Shown one piece after another: positions 17,934 to 25,618 of a DNA stretch of 64,000 bases. The notes under the pieces were generated by a model that saw nothing but the letters and a program-made list of their open reading frames with translations, did no database searches and was not told where the DNA came from. Within the stretch, counting starts at the first letter, position 1, and the number at the start of each line of letters is the position of its first letter. The DNA comes from Pseudomonas putida W15Oct28 (GTDB lineage: Bacteria > Pseudomonadota > Gammaproteobacteria > Pseudomonadales > Pseudomonadaceae). The stretch covers positions 1,754 through 65,753 of the forward strand of contig NZ_JENB01000003.1 in the NCBI RefSeq assembly GCF_000708715.2, given 5' to 3'. A program made the position numbers and the translations under genes.

Positions 17934-18020
17934 CTGTGGGAGCGGGCGCGCCCGCGAACACCGGCACAGCCGGTGCCATCCATCGCGTTGGATTCTTCGC
18001 GGGCACGCCCGCTCCCACAG
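17934..18020. repeat. Paired REP (GAGCGGGC..GCCCGCGAA class)
   Basis: Inverted copies TGTGGGAGCGGGCGCGCCCG and CGGGCACGCCCGCTCCCACA follow the LysR stop, with a small CCGGC..GCCGG stem between them. Confidence 0.88.
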
Positions 18021-18138
18021 TTACCGCGTAACGCCTAAACCATGCATTTTTTCTCAACAGTCAGTGCAGAAAACAACGTTTTTACAGATCAGTCCTCAGC
18101 AGTAGTCTGGGCCCGTACCCGACCAAGGAACGTCGACC

Positions 18139-19056
18139 ATGCTCCACTTGCTGCTGACCACCCTGCTCCCGATCATCCTGCTGATTACTTTGGGCACTTT
18201 CCTGCGCCTGCGCGGCTTCCTGGCCGACAGCTTCTGGCCCGGTGCCGAGCGCCTCAGCTACTACGTACTGCTACCCTCGCTGTTCCTCCACGGCCTGGCC
18301 ACCGCCAACCTCGATGGCGTACCAGTGATGGGCATGGTCGGTGTGCTGATGCTCTCGACCCTGGCCGGGGCCGTGCTGCTGGTGCTGTACCAGGGCGCGA
18401 TCAACCACGACGGCGCAGACTTCACCTCAGTGTTCCAGGGCGGCATCCGCTTCAACAACTACATCGGCGCCACCTTGGCCGCCGGCATCTACGGCAGCGC
18501 CGGCATCGCCCTGGCGGCGGTGGCCAACGCCGCCATCGTGCCCTTGGTCAACCTGCTCTGCGTGCTGGTGTTCGCCCGTTTCAGCGCTCGCCACAGCTCA
18601 CCGGCGACGGTGCTGCGGGCAATCTTCGCCAACCCGTTGATCGTCGGTTGTGCTGGCGGCCTGCTGCTGCGCGTAACGGGGCTGGGTTTGCCACCGGGCA
18701 TCGAACCCACGGTCAAGGCGCTGGGCCAGGCCGCCCTGCCGCTAGGCCTGCTGTGTGTGGGCGCGGCGCTGGGTGGCGCCCGCCTGGGCCAGCAGGTGCG
18801 CCCGCTGATGGCGGCGTCGGCGTTCAAGTTCCTGGTCATGCCGCTGACCACCTGGGGCCTGTGCCGCGTACTAGGCCTCAGCGGCCAGGCAGCCGTGGTG
18901 GCGGTGCTGTTCCAGGCCCTGCCCACCGCTTCGTCCTCCTATGTGATGGCCAGGCAAATGGGTGGCAACGCCCCGCTGATGGCGACCATCATTGCCCTGC
19001 AGACCGTAGCCGCCGCTGCCACCCTGCCTTTGGTACTAATGCTTACGCTTGGCTAG
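18139..19056 (+). CDS. AEC-family transporter
   Basis: A 305-residue membrane protein with about ten hydrophobic segments in two five-helix halves. It starts MLHLLLTTLLPIILLITLGTF and contains GGIRFNNYIGATLAAGIYG and LPTASSSYVMARQMGG, both typical of the auxin-efflux-carrier (AEC/MdcF) family. In bacteria these carriers usually move organic acids such as malate or malonate. It stands alone, 33 bp before the SleB-like gene. The substrate is unknown. Confidence 0.87.
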   Translation: MLHLLLTTLLPIILLITLGTFLRLRGFLADSFWPGAERLSYYVLLPSLFLHGLATANLDGVPVMGMVGVLMLSTLAGAVLLVLYQGAINHDGADFTSVFQGGIRFNNYIGATLAAGIYGSAGIALAAVANAAIVPLVNLLCVLVFARFSARHSSPATVLRAIFANPLIVGCAGGLLLRVTGLGLPPGIEPTVKALGQAALPLGLLCVGAALGGARLGQQVRPLMAASAFKFLVMPLTTWGLCRVLGLSGQAAVVAVLFQALPTASSSYVMARQMGGNAPLMATIIALQTVAAAATLPLVLMLTLG

Positions 19057-19089
19057 ACTGGGAATCAGCCCCCACTTGGAAGCCCTGCC

Positions 19090-19701
19090 ATGCGCCCAGT
19101 CTGGATAGTGATCGGCTTGACCTCGGCCCTGCTCGCAGGCCCCTTGCACGCAGCCGACACGGCCAAGGCCGCAGTGGCAGAAGACAAGGCCGAAGTACTG
19201 GAAGAAAAGGTGGCCAACGATGCCCCGCCGCCGAAAAAAACAGAAAAGCTGACCTCAAGCGAAGCCAAGGCAGTCGACCCGGCCGGCCAGGCGCCACTGG
19301 ACGACAGCATCACCTGCCTGGCCCGCACCATCTACTGGGAAGCCAAGGGCGCCGATGCCGAAGACATGTCGGCCGTGGCCAGCGTGGTGCTCAACCGCCT
19401 GGGCCACGATGGTTTCCCCGACACCATCTGCGGCGTGGTCAAGCAGGGCGTGGAGACCAAGGCCTGCCAGTTTTCCTGGTGGTGCGACGGCCGCCCGGAC
19501 CAGGTCGAGGAAGCGCAACGCTACGATGTGGCCAAGGAGATCGCACGCAAGGCGCTCAACCAGCAATTGAAAGACCCTACCGGCGGTGCGCTGTACTTCC
19601 ACGACCGCACCGTGCACCCCGACTGGGCCAAGGCCTACCGCAAGACTGCGCAGACCACGCACTTCCTGTTCTACAAGCCGAACCAGGCGTTGGCCCGTTG
19701 A
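19090..19701 (+). CDS. SleB-type cell wall hydrolase
   Basis: A 203-residue secreted protein. A signal peptide (about 1-21) is followed by a low-complexity Ala/Lys/Glu linker (about 22-75) and a Hydrolase_2/SleB domain (about 76-200). The domain starts CLARTIYWEAKGADAEDMSA with the conserved Glu, and includes ASVVLNRLG and QFSWWCDG. Members cleave peptidoglycan. SleB is a spore-cortex enzyme in Bacillus, but this organism makes no spores, so wall remodelling in the periplasm is the likely role. Confidence 0.88.
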   Translation: MRPVWIVIGLTSALLAGPLHAADTAKAAVAEDKAEVLEEKVANDAPPPKKTEKLTSSEAKAVDPAGQAPLDDSITCLARTIYWEAKGADAEDMSAVASVVLNRLGHDGFPDTICGVVKQGVETKACQFSWWCDGRPDQVEEAQRYDVAKEIARKALNQQLKDPTGGALYFHDRTVHPDWAKAYRKTAQTTHFLFYKPNQALAR

Positions 19702-19907
19702 TGCCAAAACCGCCGAGAGCTCTAGCTCGATACGAATGATTAGCAACTCATCGCACTTTTCCGGCCACCAGTGGTCTACTCCCTCTTTTGCCGCCAGCAA
19801 CGATTGCCGGCGTTTTCATTGCTTTGCACCCGCTAGGGCCAAAAGCCCCCGGCTTGTGTAGGATGAGCAGCGCATACCACGACGCTGCCAGTCATAGGGA
19901 GATCCAC

Positions 19908-20759
19908 ATGCGCGTCCTGTCATCCGTTGCCGCCTTGTCGCTGGGCCTGGTCGTCTCGACCGGTGCGCTGGCTGTCACCGGCGAAGAGGCGCAACTGATC
20001 GATTCGATCAATGTCTACCGCAGCAAGGCCCAGCCCTGCGGTGGCGAGGCGTCGCTGGAGCTGCCGCCGCTCAGCAGCGACACCCGCCTGGCACTGTCGC
20101 CAGAGGGCACCCGTGACCTGCAGCAGGCCATGACCCGCGCCGCCTACCCCATGGTCAACGTCCAGGCCATCAGCCTGTCGGGGCCACGCGATGCGCGCGC
20201 GGCCATGCATGCCATCGAAGAAAGCTTTTGCCAAGTGGTGCTCGACCCGCAGTTCGTCGATATCGGCGTCAGCCAGGAGGGCCGCGACTGGCGCATCGTG
20301 CTGGCCCGGCCGCTGCTCAGCGGCCGCTTGGGCGATTGGCAGGCCGAGGGGCAGAAGCTATTGCAAGAGATCAATGCTGCGCGCAAGGTGCCGCGCCAAT
20401 GCGGCGGCCAGCCGTACGCCGCGGCCCCCGCACTGAGCTGGAGCACGGTACTGGCCGGGGTCGCCGCCAACCACACGCGGGCCATGGCCAACCAGAACTT
20501 CTTCGACCACATCGACAAGGATGGCCGCACCCCCGGTGACCGGGCGGAACTGGCCGGCTACCTGTACCAGCAAGTCGGTGAAAACATCGCCGCCGGGCGT
20601 GACACCGCGCACAAGGTGGTTGATGGCTGGCTCGAGAGCCCGGGGCATTGCGCCACGCTGATGAACCCCGATTTCCGTGAGCTGGGCGCCGCCTATGCCG
20701 TGGACCCGAAAAGCGATGCAGGGATCTACTGGACCGGCTTGTTCGGCACCCCCCAGTAA
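19908..20759 (+). CDS. Secreted CAP (SCP/PR1)-domain protein
   Basis: A 283-residue protein with a signal peptide (about 1-22, ending TGALA). An N-terminal region of unclear type (about 25-150) is followed by a C-terminal CAP domain (about 155-280). Its markers are AANHTRAMANQNFFDHIDKD, GENIAAGRDTAHKVVDGWLE and SPGHCATLMNP. The His/Glu set typical of the family appears present. Its function is unknown; bacterial CAP proteins are extracellular or periplasmic. The ATG at 19908 is used because it opens a clear signal peptide and follows a purine-rich GGGAGATCC. Confidence 0.87.
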   Translation: MRVLSSVAALSLGLVVSTGALAVTGEEAQLIDSINVYRSKAQPCGGEASLELPPLSSDTRLALSPEGTRDLQQAMTRAAYPMVNVQAISLSGPRDARAAMHAIEESFCQVVLDPQFVDIGVSQEGRDWRIVLARPLLSGRLGDWQAEGQKLLQEINAARKVPRQCGGQPYAAAPALSWSTVLAGVAANHTRAMANQNFFDHIDKDGRTPGDRAELAGYLYQQVGENIAAGRDTAHKVVDGWLESPGHCATLMNPDFRELGAAYAVDPKSDAGIYWTGLFGTPQ

Positions 20760-20781
20760 TTTTGCAGCGTCTGGCACCACC

Positions 20782-20870
20782 TCTGTGGGAGCGGGCTTGC
20801 CCGCGAACACCGGCAACGCCGGTGCCAGTCACCGTGTCGCCTGCTTCGCGGGCAAGCCCGCTCCCACAGA
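20782..20870. repeat. Paired REP (GAGCGGGC..GCCCGCGAA class) reaching into a coding region
   Basis: Inverted copies TGTGGGAGCGGGCTTGCCCG and CGGGCAAGCCCGCTCCCACA. The right copy overlaps the 3' end of the AraC-type gene (stop at 20829) and encodes its last residues. Confidence 0.9.
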
Positions 20871-21857
20871 AATCTGCGCCCGCAACTCAAGGGCTGAACA
20901 ACCAAACCGCCGCCGCACACATTTACCCAGGTAACTGGCATCGCCCAGCCCCACCTCATCGGCAATCTGCGCCAGGCTGTGGCTGGAGTTGAGCAGGCGC
21001 CAGCGCGCCTGCTGCAAGCGCATCTCCAGCCACCAGGCCTTGGCGCTCATGCCGTGGCTGGCGTGGAACTGCCGGTCCAGCTGGCGCCGGCTGATGCCCA
21101 GTTCAGCGGCCAGTTGCTCCACCGCCAGCGGGGTGCCCAAATGATGACGCATCAGCGCCTGTGCCCGCTGCACCTGCCGCCCCTGGCCGGCGCCCAGCTC
21201 CAGCGAGCGCAAGGCATGGCGGCTGTCGCGGGTTTCGTCCACCAGCATGTCGGCCAGCCCTTTCAGCGCCCGGGTTCGCCCACAGGCTTGTGACAACAGC
21301 GCCACCGCCAGGTCGATGGCCGCCGTGCCACCAGCACAGGTGATTCGGTTTGCGTCGATGCAATACAGCTGATCGCGCAGCACCTGCAACTGAGGGAACG
21401 CTGCACGAAACTCGGCTTCGTGACGCCAGTGCACGACCACCTTATGCCCCCGTAACAACCCACACGCGGCCAACAGGAAGGCGCCATTGTCGACCCCCAC
21501 CAACTTGACCCCGGCTTTGCCGGCCTGCCTGAGCAAGGTTTGGTAGCGCGGCGCCAACGCCGCTGTAGCCATGGCATTGCGCCCGCCGAACACCACCAGG
21601 TAGTCGAAACTGGCCAGCTCCAGCTGGCCGGCCACCGCCTCGACCTGCACCACTGCACCGCTGCTCGACGGTACCGGGTCGAGCGTGAGGCCTGCCACGG
21701 TCCAGCTGCAATAGCGCTGCTGGCTGTAGTCTTCGTCGTCGGCGCTGAAACGCAATTTGTCGAGAAAACCGCCGAATGGCAGCAGGGCGAAATCCGGTAA
21801 CGGCAGGATTACGAGACGGATATCAGGCAGCATGGCATTGCGTCCAGAAACGACCAT
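20829..21857 (-). CDS. GlxA-type AraC-family regulator (DJ-1/PfpI plus HTH)
   Basis: A 342-residue protein with an N-terminal DJ-1/PfpI class I glutamine amidotransferase-like domain (about 10-195, with ALLPFGGFLDKLRFSAD) and a C-terminal AraC HTH (about 225-330, with LAAELGISRRQLDRQF). The family often controls amine or amino-acid catabolism genes. The last 12 or so residues (VGAGLPAKQATR) are encoded by a REP element, so the original C terminus was probably shorter or different. An internal ATG at 21833 (MLPDIRLV) may be the true start. It diverges from a LysE-type exporter gene 82 bp away, a possible target. Confidence 0.88.
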   Translation of the reverse strand: MVVSGRNAMLPDIRLVILPLPDFALLPFGGFLDKLRFSADDEDYSQQRYCSWTVAGLTLDPVPSSSGAVVQVEAVAGQLELASFDYLVVFGGRNAMATAALAPRYQTLLRQAGKAGVKLVGVDNGAFLLAACGLLRGHKVVVHWRHEAEFRAAFPQLQVLRDQLYCIDANRITCAGGTAAIDLAVALLSQACGRTRALKGLADMLVDETRDSRHALRSLELGAGQGRQVQRAQALMRHHLGTPLAVEQLAAELGISRRQLDRQFHASHGMSAKAWWLEMRLQQARWRLLNSSHSLAQIADEVGLGDASYLGKCVRRRFGCSALELRAQISVGAGLPAKQATR

Positions 21858-21939
21858 TCAATGTCCAGATCATACCCTTCCAGACCGGGCGCCGCGCCAT
21901 AGACTGGCAACCTCCAAATCAACAAGGCGTTGCACCACG

Positions 21940-22551
21940 ATGGCACTCGACACCTGGCTCATCTATCTGCTGGCCAGCATCGGCCTGTCACTGACACCAG
22001 GCCCAAACAGCCTGCTGGCCCTGACCCATGGCGCCCTGTATGGCGCCCGCCGCACGTTGTTCACCATCGTTGGCGGCGTGTTCGGCTTCAGCGCACTCAT
22101 CGCCCTGGCCATGTTTGGCCTCAGCGCGTTGCTGCAAACCTCGGCTTCGGTGTTGAGCGTGCTCAAGTGGGTGGGCGGCGCTTACCTGGTGTGGCTGGGT
22201 ATCCAGCTGTGGCGGAGCCCGGGCCTGCAACTGGAATTGACCGAGCGCAGTGCACGGCTCGGCAATGCGGGTTTGTTCCGCCAAGGCTTGTTGTCGGCCA
22301 TGGCCAACCCCAAGGTGCTGCTGTTCTATGGCGCCTTCCTGCCGCAGTTCATCGACCCGCAACGCGGGCTGATGCTGCAGTTCGTGGTGATGGCGGCGAC
22401 CTTTGCCAGTGTCGAGTTTCTGGTCGAGTACCTGTTGGCGCGCCTGGCGTTTCGCGTCCGGCCGTGGCTGGCCAAGGGCGGTAAAGGTTTCAACCGCTGC
22501 TGCGGCAGCCTGTTCGCCTTGATTGGCGTGGCGCTGCCGCTTAGCCGATAG
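21940..22551 (+). CDS. LysE/RhtB-family amino-acid exporter
   Basis: A 203-residue protein of typical family length with about six membrane helices. The conserved N-terminal region reads LSLTPGPNSLLALTHGALYG (about 17-36), and MANPKVLLFYGAFLPQF lies near the middle. It probably exports an amino acid or derivative. It diverges from the AraC/GlxA-type regulator. The ATG at 21940 gives the family-standard N terminus. Confidence 0.9.
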   Translation: MALDTWLIYLLASIGLSLTPGPNSLLALTHGALYGARRTLFTIVGGVFGFSALIALAMFGLSALLQTSASVLSVLKWVGGAYLVWLGIQLWRSPGLQLELTERSARLGNAGLFRQGLLSAMANPKVLLFYGAFLPQFIDPQRGLMLQFVVMAATFASVEFLVEYLLARLAFRVRPWLAKGGKGFNRCCGSLFALIGVALPLSR

Positions 22552-22578
22552 TATTTGGTAAAGGCATGCACAGTTTTT

Positions 22579-22693
22579 GTGGGAGCGGCCTTGCGTCGCG
22601 ATAGGGCCGCAACGCGGCCCCGGCGATTCTGCATGATTCCAGAATTCTGGGGGCGCTTCGCCCCCCTATCGCGACGCAAGGCCGCTCCCACAG
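22579..22693. repeat. Paired REP-type palindrome (GCGGCCTTGCGTCGCGA class)
   Basis: Inverted copies TGTGGGAGCGGCCTTGCGTC and GACGCAAGGCCGCTCCCACA, with inner GGGCCGC..GCGGCCC and GGGGGCGC..GCCCCCC stems, between the convergent LysE and MFS genes. Confidence 0.88.
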
Positions 22694-22720
22694 GGACAGC
22701 GAATACCGATAGGCCATCGT

Positions 22721-23920
22721 TCAGCTACGCCGGGCCTTGAGCAGGAACACCAGCAACGCGACACCCGGCAACCCTGCCCCCACCAGCGCCACTCCTTGCC
22801 AGCCAAACTGGCTGAACAGCGCACTGGCCACCGCCGACCCCAGCGCCCCACCCAGGAAGATGCTGGTCATGTACACCGCGTTCAGCCGCCCGCGGCTGGC
22901 CGGGTCCAGTGCATAGACTTCCCGCTGGCCGATGACCATGTTCATCTGCACCGCAAAGTCCAGCAGCACGCCGGTCAGGCCCAGGCCGATCACGCTGTAG
23001 CCCGGCACCGTCAAGCCCAGCAACAAGGCCGCCGGGGCCAGCAGCAGCGCCAGCAACGAGCCGGCCCGCGCATGCCCGGCATCTGCCAGGCGGCCAGCCA
23101 AGGGCGCGGCAACGGCGCCCACCGCGCCCACCAGGGCGAACACCGCGATCTGGCTTTGCGACAGGCCATGCTCACCCGCCAGCGCCATGGGCACCGCCGT
23201 CCAGTAAAGGCTGAACGCTGCGAACATCAGTGCCTGGTACAACGAACGCTGGCGCAGCAGCGGATAGCGGCGCAAAAGTGTGAGCAACGACAGCATCAAC
23301 CCGGCATAGCTGGCCTTGTGCTCGGGCCGCCGCTCTGGCAGGGTCAGGGCCAGCAGCAGGATGATCGCCAGCATCACCCCGGCAGCGCCAATGAACACTG
23401 CGCGCCAGCCGAAGTGGTCGGCCACCAGGCTGGACAACGGCCGCGCCAGCAGAATACCCAGCAACAACCCGCCCATGATGTTACCGACCACCCGGCCACG
23501 CTGCTGCTCTGGTGCCAGGTGCGCCGCCAGCGGAATGAGCATCTGCACCGCCACCGAACTGAACCCGATCAACAGCGCATAGCCCAGAAACAACTGGCCC
23601 TGGCCGCTGCTGCTGGTGCCTGCCAACAGCAGGCTGACACACGCCAGCACTGCGGTGGCGACCATCAAGCGGCGGTTCTCCAGCAGGTCAGCCAGCGGCA
23701 CCAGCAACAGCAGGCCCAGGGCATAACCCAGCTGGGTGAGTGAAACGATCAGGCTGGCATGCTCGGTGGACAGCCCCAGGTCCGGGGCGATCAAACCGAC
23801 GATGGGCTGGGCGTAGTAGATGTTGGCCACGATCGCGCCGCAGCAGAACGCCAGCAGCACGACCAGTGCCCGGCTCAGGCCTGTAGCTGCGGGTGGCGCG
23901 GCGGCAAGGGAGGGATTCAT
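22721..23920 (-). CDS. MFS transporter (DHA1-like)
   Basis: A 399-residue major facilitator with 12 predicted helices. An N-terminal half with YYAQPIVGLIAPDLGLS and a GALGSAVASALFSQFGW segment near the C terminus resemble the YgaY-like sugar-efflux/multidrug DHA1 group. It is transcribed in the same direction as, and 105 bp downstream of, a LysR regulator that may control it. The substrate is unknown. Confidence 0.88.
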   Translation of the reverse strand: MNPSLAAAPPAATGLSRALVVLLAFCCGAIVANIYYAQPIVGLIAPDLGLSTEHASLIVSLTQLGYALGLLLLVPLADLLENRRLMVATAVLACVSLLLAGTSSSGQGQLFLGYALLIGFSSVAVQMLIPLAAHLAPEQQRGRVVGNIMGGLLLGILLARPLSSLVADHFGWRAVFIGAAGVMLAIILLLALTLPERRPEHKASYAGLMLSLLTLLRRYPLLRQRSLYQALMFAAFSLYWTAVPMALAGEHGLSQSQIAVFALVGAVGAVAAPLAGRLADAGHARAGSLLALLLAPAALLLGLTVPGYSVIGLGLTGVLLDFAVQMNMVIGQREVYALDPASRGRLNAVYMTSIFLGGALGSAVASALFSQFGWQGVALVGAGLPGVALLVFLLKARRS

Positions 23921-24025
23921 GCGAGGTTCCTCGGCAAGGGGTGATAGATGCCGCCTACCTTACCCATACAGGTCTTCATCGAGAATCCAGCCTTGGCGCA
24001 ATGCGGCTTTGCGCGCTGCGCAACG

Positions 24026-24931
24026 CTAATCGCCCCGCTTCAGTAAATTTTCGCAAAACTCTATGAACGCGTTCACCCGCCGCGAACCCCGGTGGTTGGG
24101 CAGGTACAGGGCGTTGATGCTGTCATTGGCGGTGCCAGGGCTGGCCCGCCATTCAGGGAACACCCGCTGCAGGCGCCCGGCCAGCACATCCTCGCGCACC
24201 AGCCAGTCGGCCAGCAGTGCGATGCCACTGCCCGCCAGTGCGGTTTCGCGCAACATGTCGGCATTGGCGCTGCGCAGCGGCCCGCTCACGTTCAACTCCA
24301 GGCTTTCCTGGCCAAGCGCCAGGCGCCAGGGCCGCGCTTTCTGCCCGTAGCGAAAGCGCAGGCAGGCGTGCTCCAGCAACTGCCGGGGGTGCTGCAGCGT
24401 GTCTCGCCCGGCCAGGTAAGCCGGGCTGGCCACCAGCCAACGCTCGAAGCGGCCGAGCTGGCGACACACCAGTTCGTCATTGGGCGACGGGTCGCCGAGG
24501 CGAATCGACAGGTCATAGCGCCCGTCCAGCAGGTCATCCAGGCGGTCGCTGAGGTCGATGTCCAGCTCCAGCGCCGGGTGCCGCGCCAGAAACGGCCCCA
24601 GGTGCGGGGCGATGACCCGCCTGCCGAACTCCACCGGCAGGCACAGGCGCAACACGCCGACAGGCTCCTCGCCACGGTCGGCAACACTGGCATCGGCCTC
24701 GTCCAGCGCCTCGAAAATGCCCCGCGCACGCTCATAGTAACGGGCGCCGGCTTCGGTCAGGCTGACCTGGCGAGTCGAGCGGTTGAGCAACGTGGTGCCC
24801 AGCGCCGCTTCCAGGGCATCGACCAGGCGCGTTACCGACGAAGTCGCCAGCCCCAGCCTGCGCGCAGCGGCAGAAAAGCCCTGGGCATCGACAGTGGCCA
24901 CAAACATCTTCATCGCCAGGAGTTTGTCCAT
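24026..24931 (-). CDS. LysR-family transcriptional regulator
   Basis: A 301-residue LTTR. The HTH (about 1-60) contains GFSAAARRLGLATSSVTRLVDALE. The effector domain (about 88-300) includes LDIDLSDRLDDLLDGRYDLSIRLG, as in the CrgA/DsdC-like group. The ATG at 24931 (MDKLLAMKMF) is preferred over a TTG six codons upstream. It lies between the MFS gene (same strand) and a divergent cupin gene, so either could be its target. Confidence 0.9.
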   Translation of the reverse strand: MDKLLAMKMFVATVDAQGFSAAARRLGLATSSVTRLVDALEAALGTTLLNRSTRQVSLTEAGARYYERARGIFEALDEADASVADRGEEPVGVLRLCLPVEFGRRVIAPHLGPFLARHPALELDIDLSDRLDDLLDGRYDLSIRLGDPSPNDELVCRQLGRFERWLVASPAYLAGRDTLQHPRQLLEHACLRFRYGQKARPWRLALGQESLELNVSGPLRSANADMLRETALAGSGIALLADWLVREDVLAGRLQRVFPEWRASPGTANDSINALYLPNHRGSRRVNAFIEFCENLLKRGD

Positions 24932-25047
24932 TTGCTGCCCGTCTTCCAAATCTCGGAAAGTTCTTACAAACAGCCGGGCGGGTCAAGAAGCGCGCTGCAG
25001 GGTATTTGCGTCCATAGTGGCAACACACCTTCAAAGCGAGGCTTTCC

Positions 25048-25398
25048 ATGACACCGAATAACCTGCTGACTGCCCTGCCACCCTGCGACCCCACCAGTGC
25101 CGAACGTGTCGACGAACTGCTCAGCCGCCCTGGCGTGCGTGTGGAGCGTATCGTCTCCAGCGGCCAGGCCAGCCCGCCCGGCTTCTGGTACGACCAGGCC
25201 GAAGGCGAGTGGATCGTGCTGCTCAGCGGTGCCGCCGGCCTGCGTTTCGAGCACGAGCACCACACCCGCCTGCTGGCGCCGGGCGATTGCCTGGACATCC
25301 CCCCGCACTACCGCCACCGCGTGGAGTGGACCGCCCCCGGCACAGCCACCATCTGGCTGGCGGTGTTCTACACCAGTTCCACCCCGTGGCCGGCGTGA
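25048..25398 (+). CDS. Small cupin-domain protein
   Basis: A 116-residue single-domain cupin. The barrel motifs are visible: GEWIVLLSGAAGLRFEHEHH with histidines suited to metal binding, then LLAPGDCLDIPPHYRHRVEW. A second metal-ligand His lies in the HYRHRV segment. Members include small dioxygenases, isomerases and mannose-6-phosphate-isomerase-like sensors, and no activity can be assigned. It diverges from a LysR gene 116 bp away and is followed by about 220 bp of regulatory DNA before quiA. Confidence 0.85.
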   Translation: MTPNNLLTALPPCDPTSAERVDELLSRPGVRVERIVSSGQASPPGFWYDQAEGEWIVLLSGAAGLRFEHEHHTRLLAPGDCLDIPPHYRHRVEWTAPGTATIWLAVFYTSSTPWPA

Positions 25399-25557
25399 TA
25401 CCTGGCCACTTTTGTACTCGACCAAAGTATGAATGCATATTACATAACAAGCATGAACACCCCGTTTAATGCATTTTTCAGCGCCTGTTCTACACTTTTA
25501 GCCACACCATCGCACGATCAGCCCTGCGACAATCAGCCTCATAAAATTATGTACCAA

Positions 25558-25573
25558 CTTGTTAATTAGCAAG
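25558..25573. promoter_or_regulatory. Palindromic operator candidate upstream of quiA
   Basis: CTTGTTAATTAGCAAG matches its own reverse complement at 14 of 16 positions and sits about 45 bp before the quiA ATG in an AT-rich stretch. It may bind a repressor or activator of quinate use. No regulator gene is adjacent. Confidence 0.4.
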
Positions 25574-25618
25574 CTAAGGGCTTAGACTGCGCGCATTCCA
25601 CCTGCTGAGATCCCTGGC

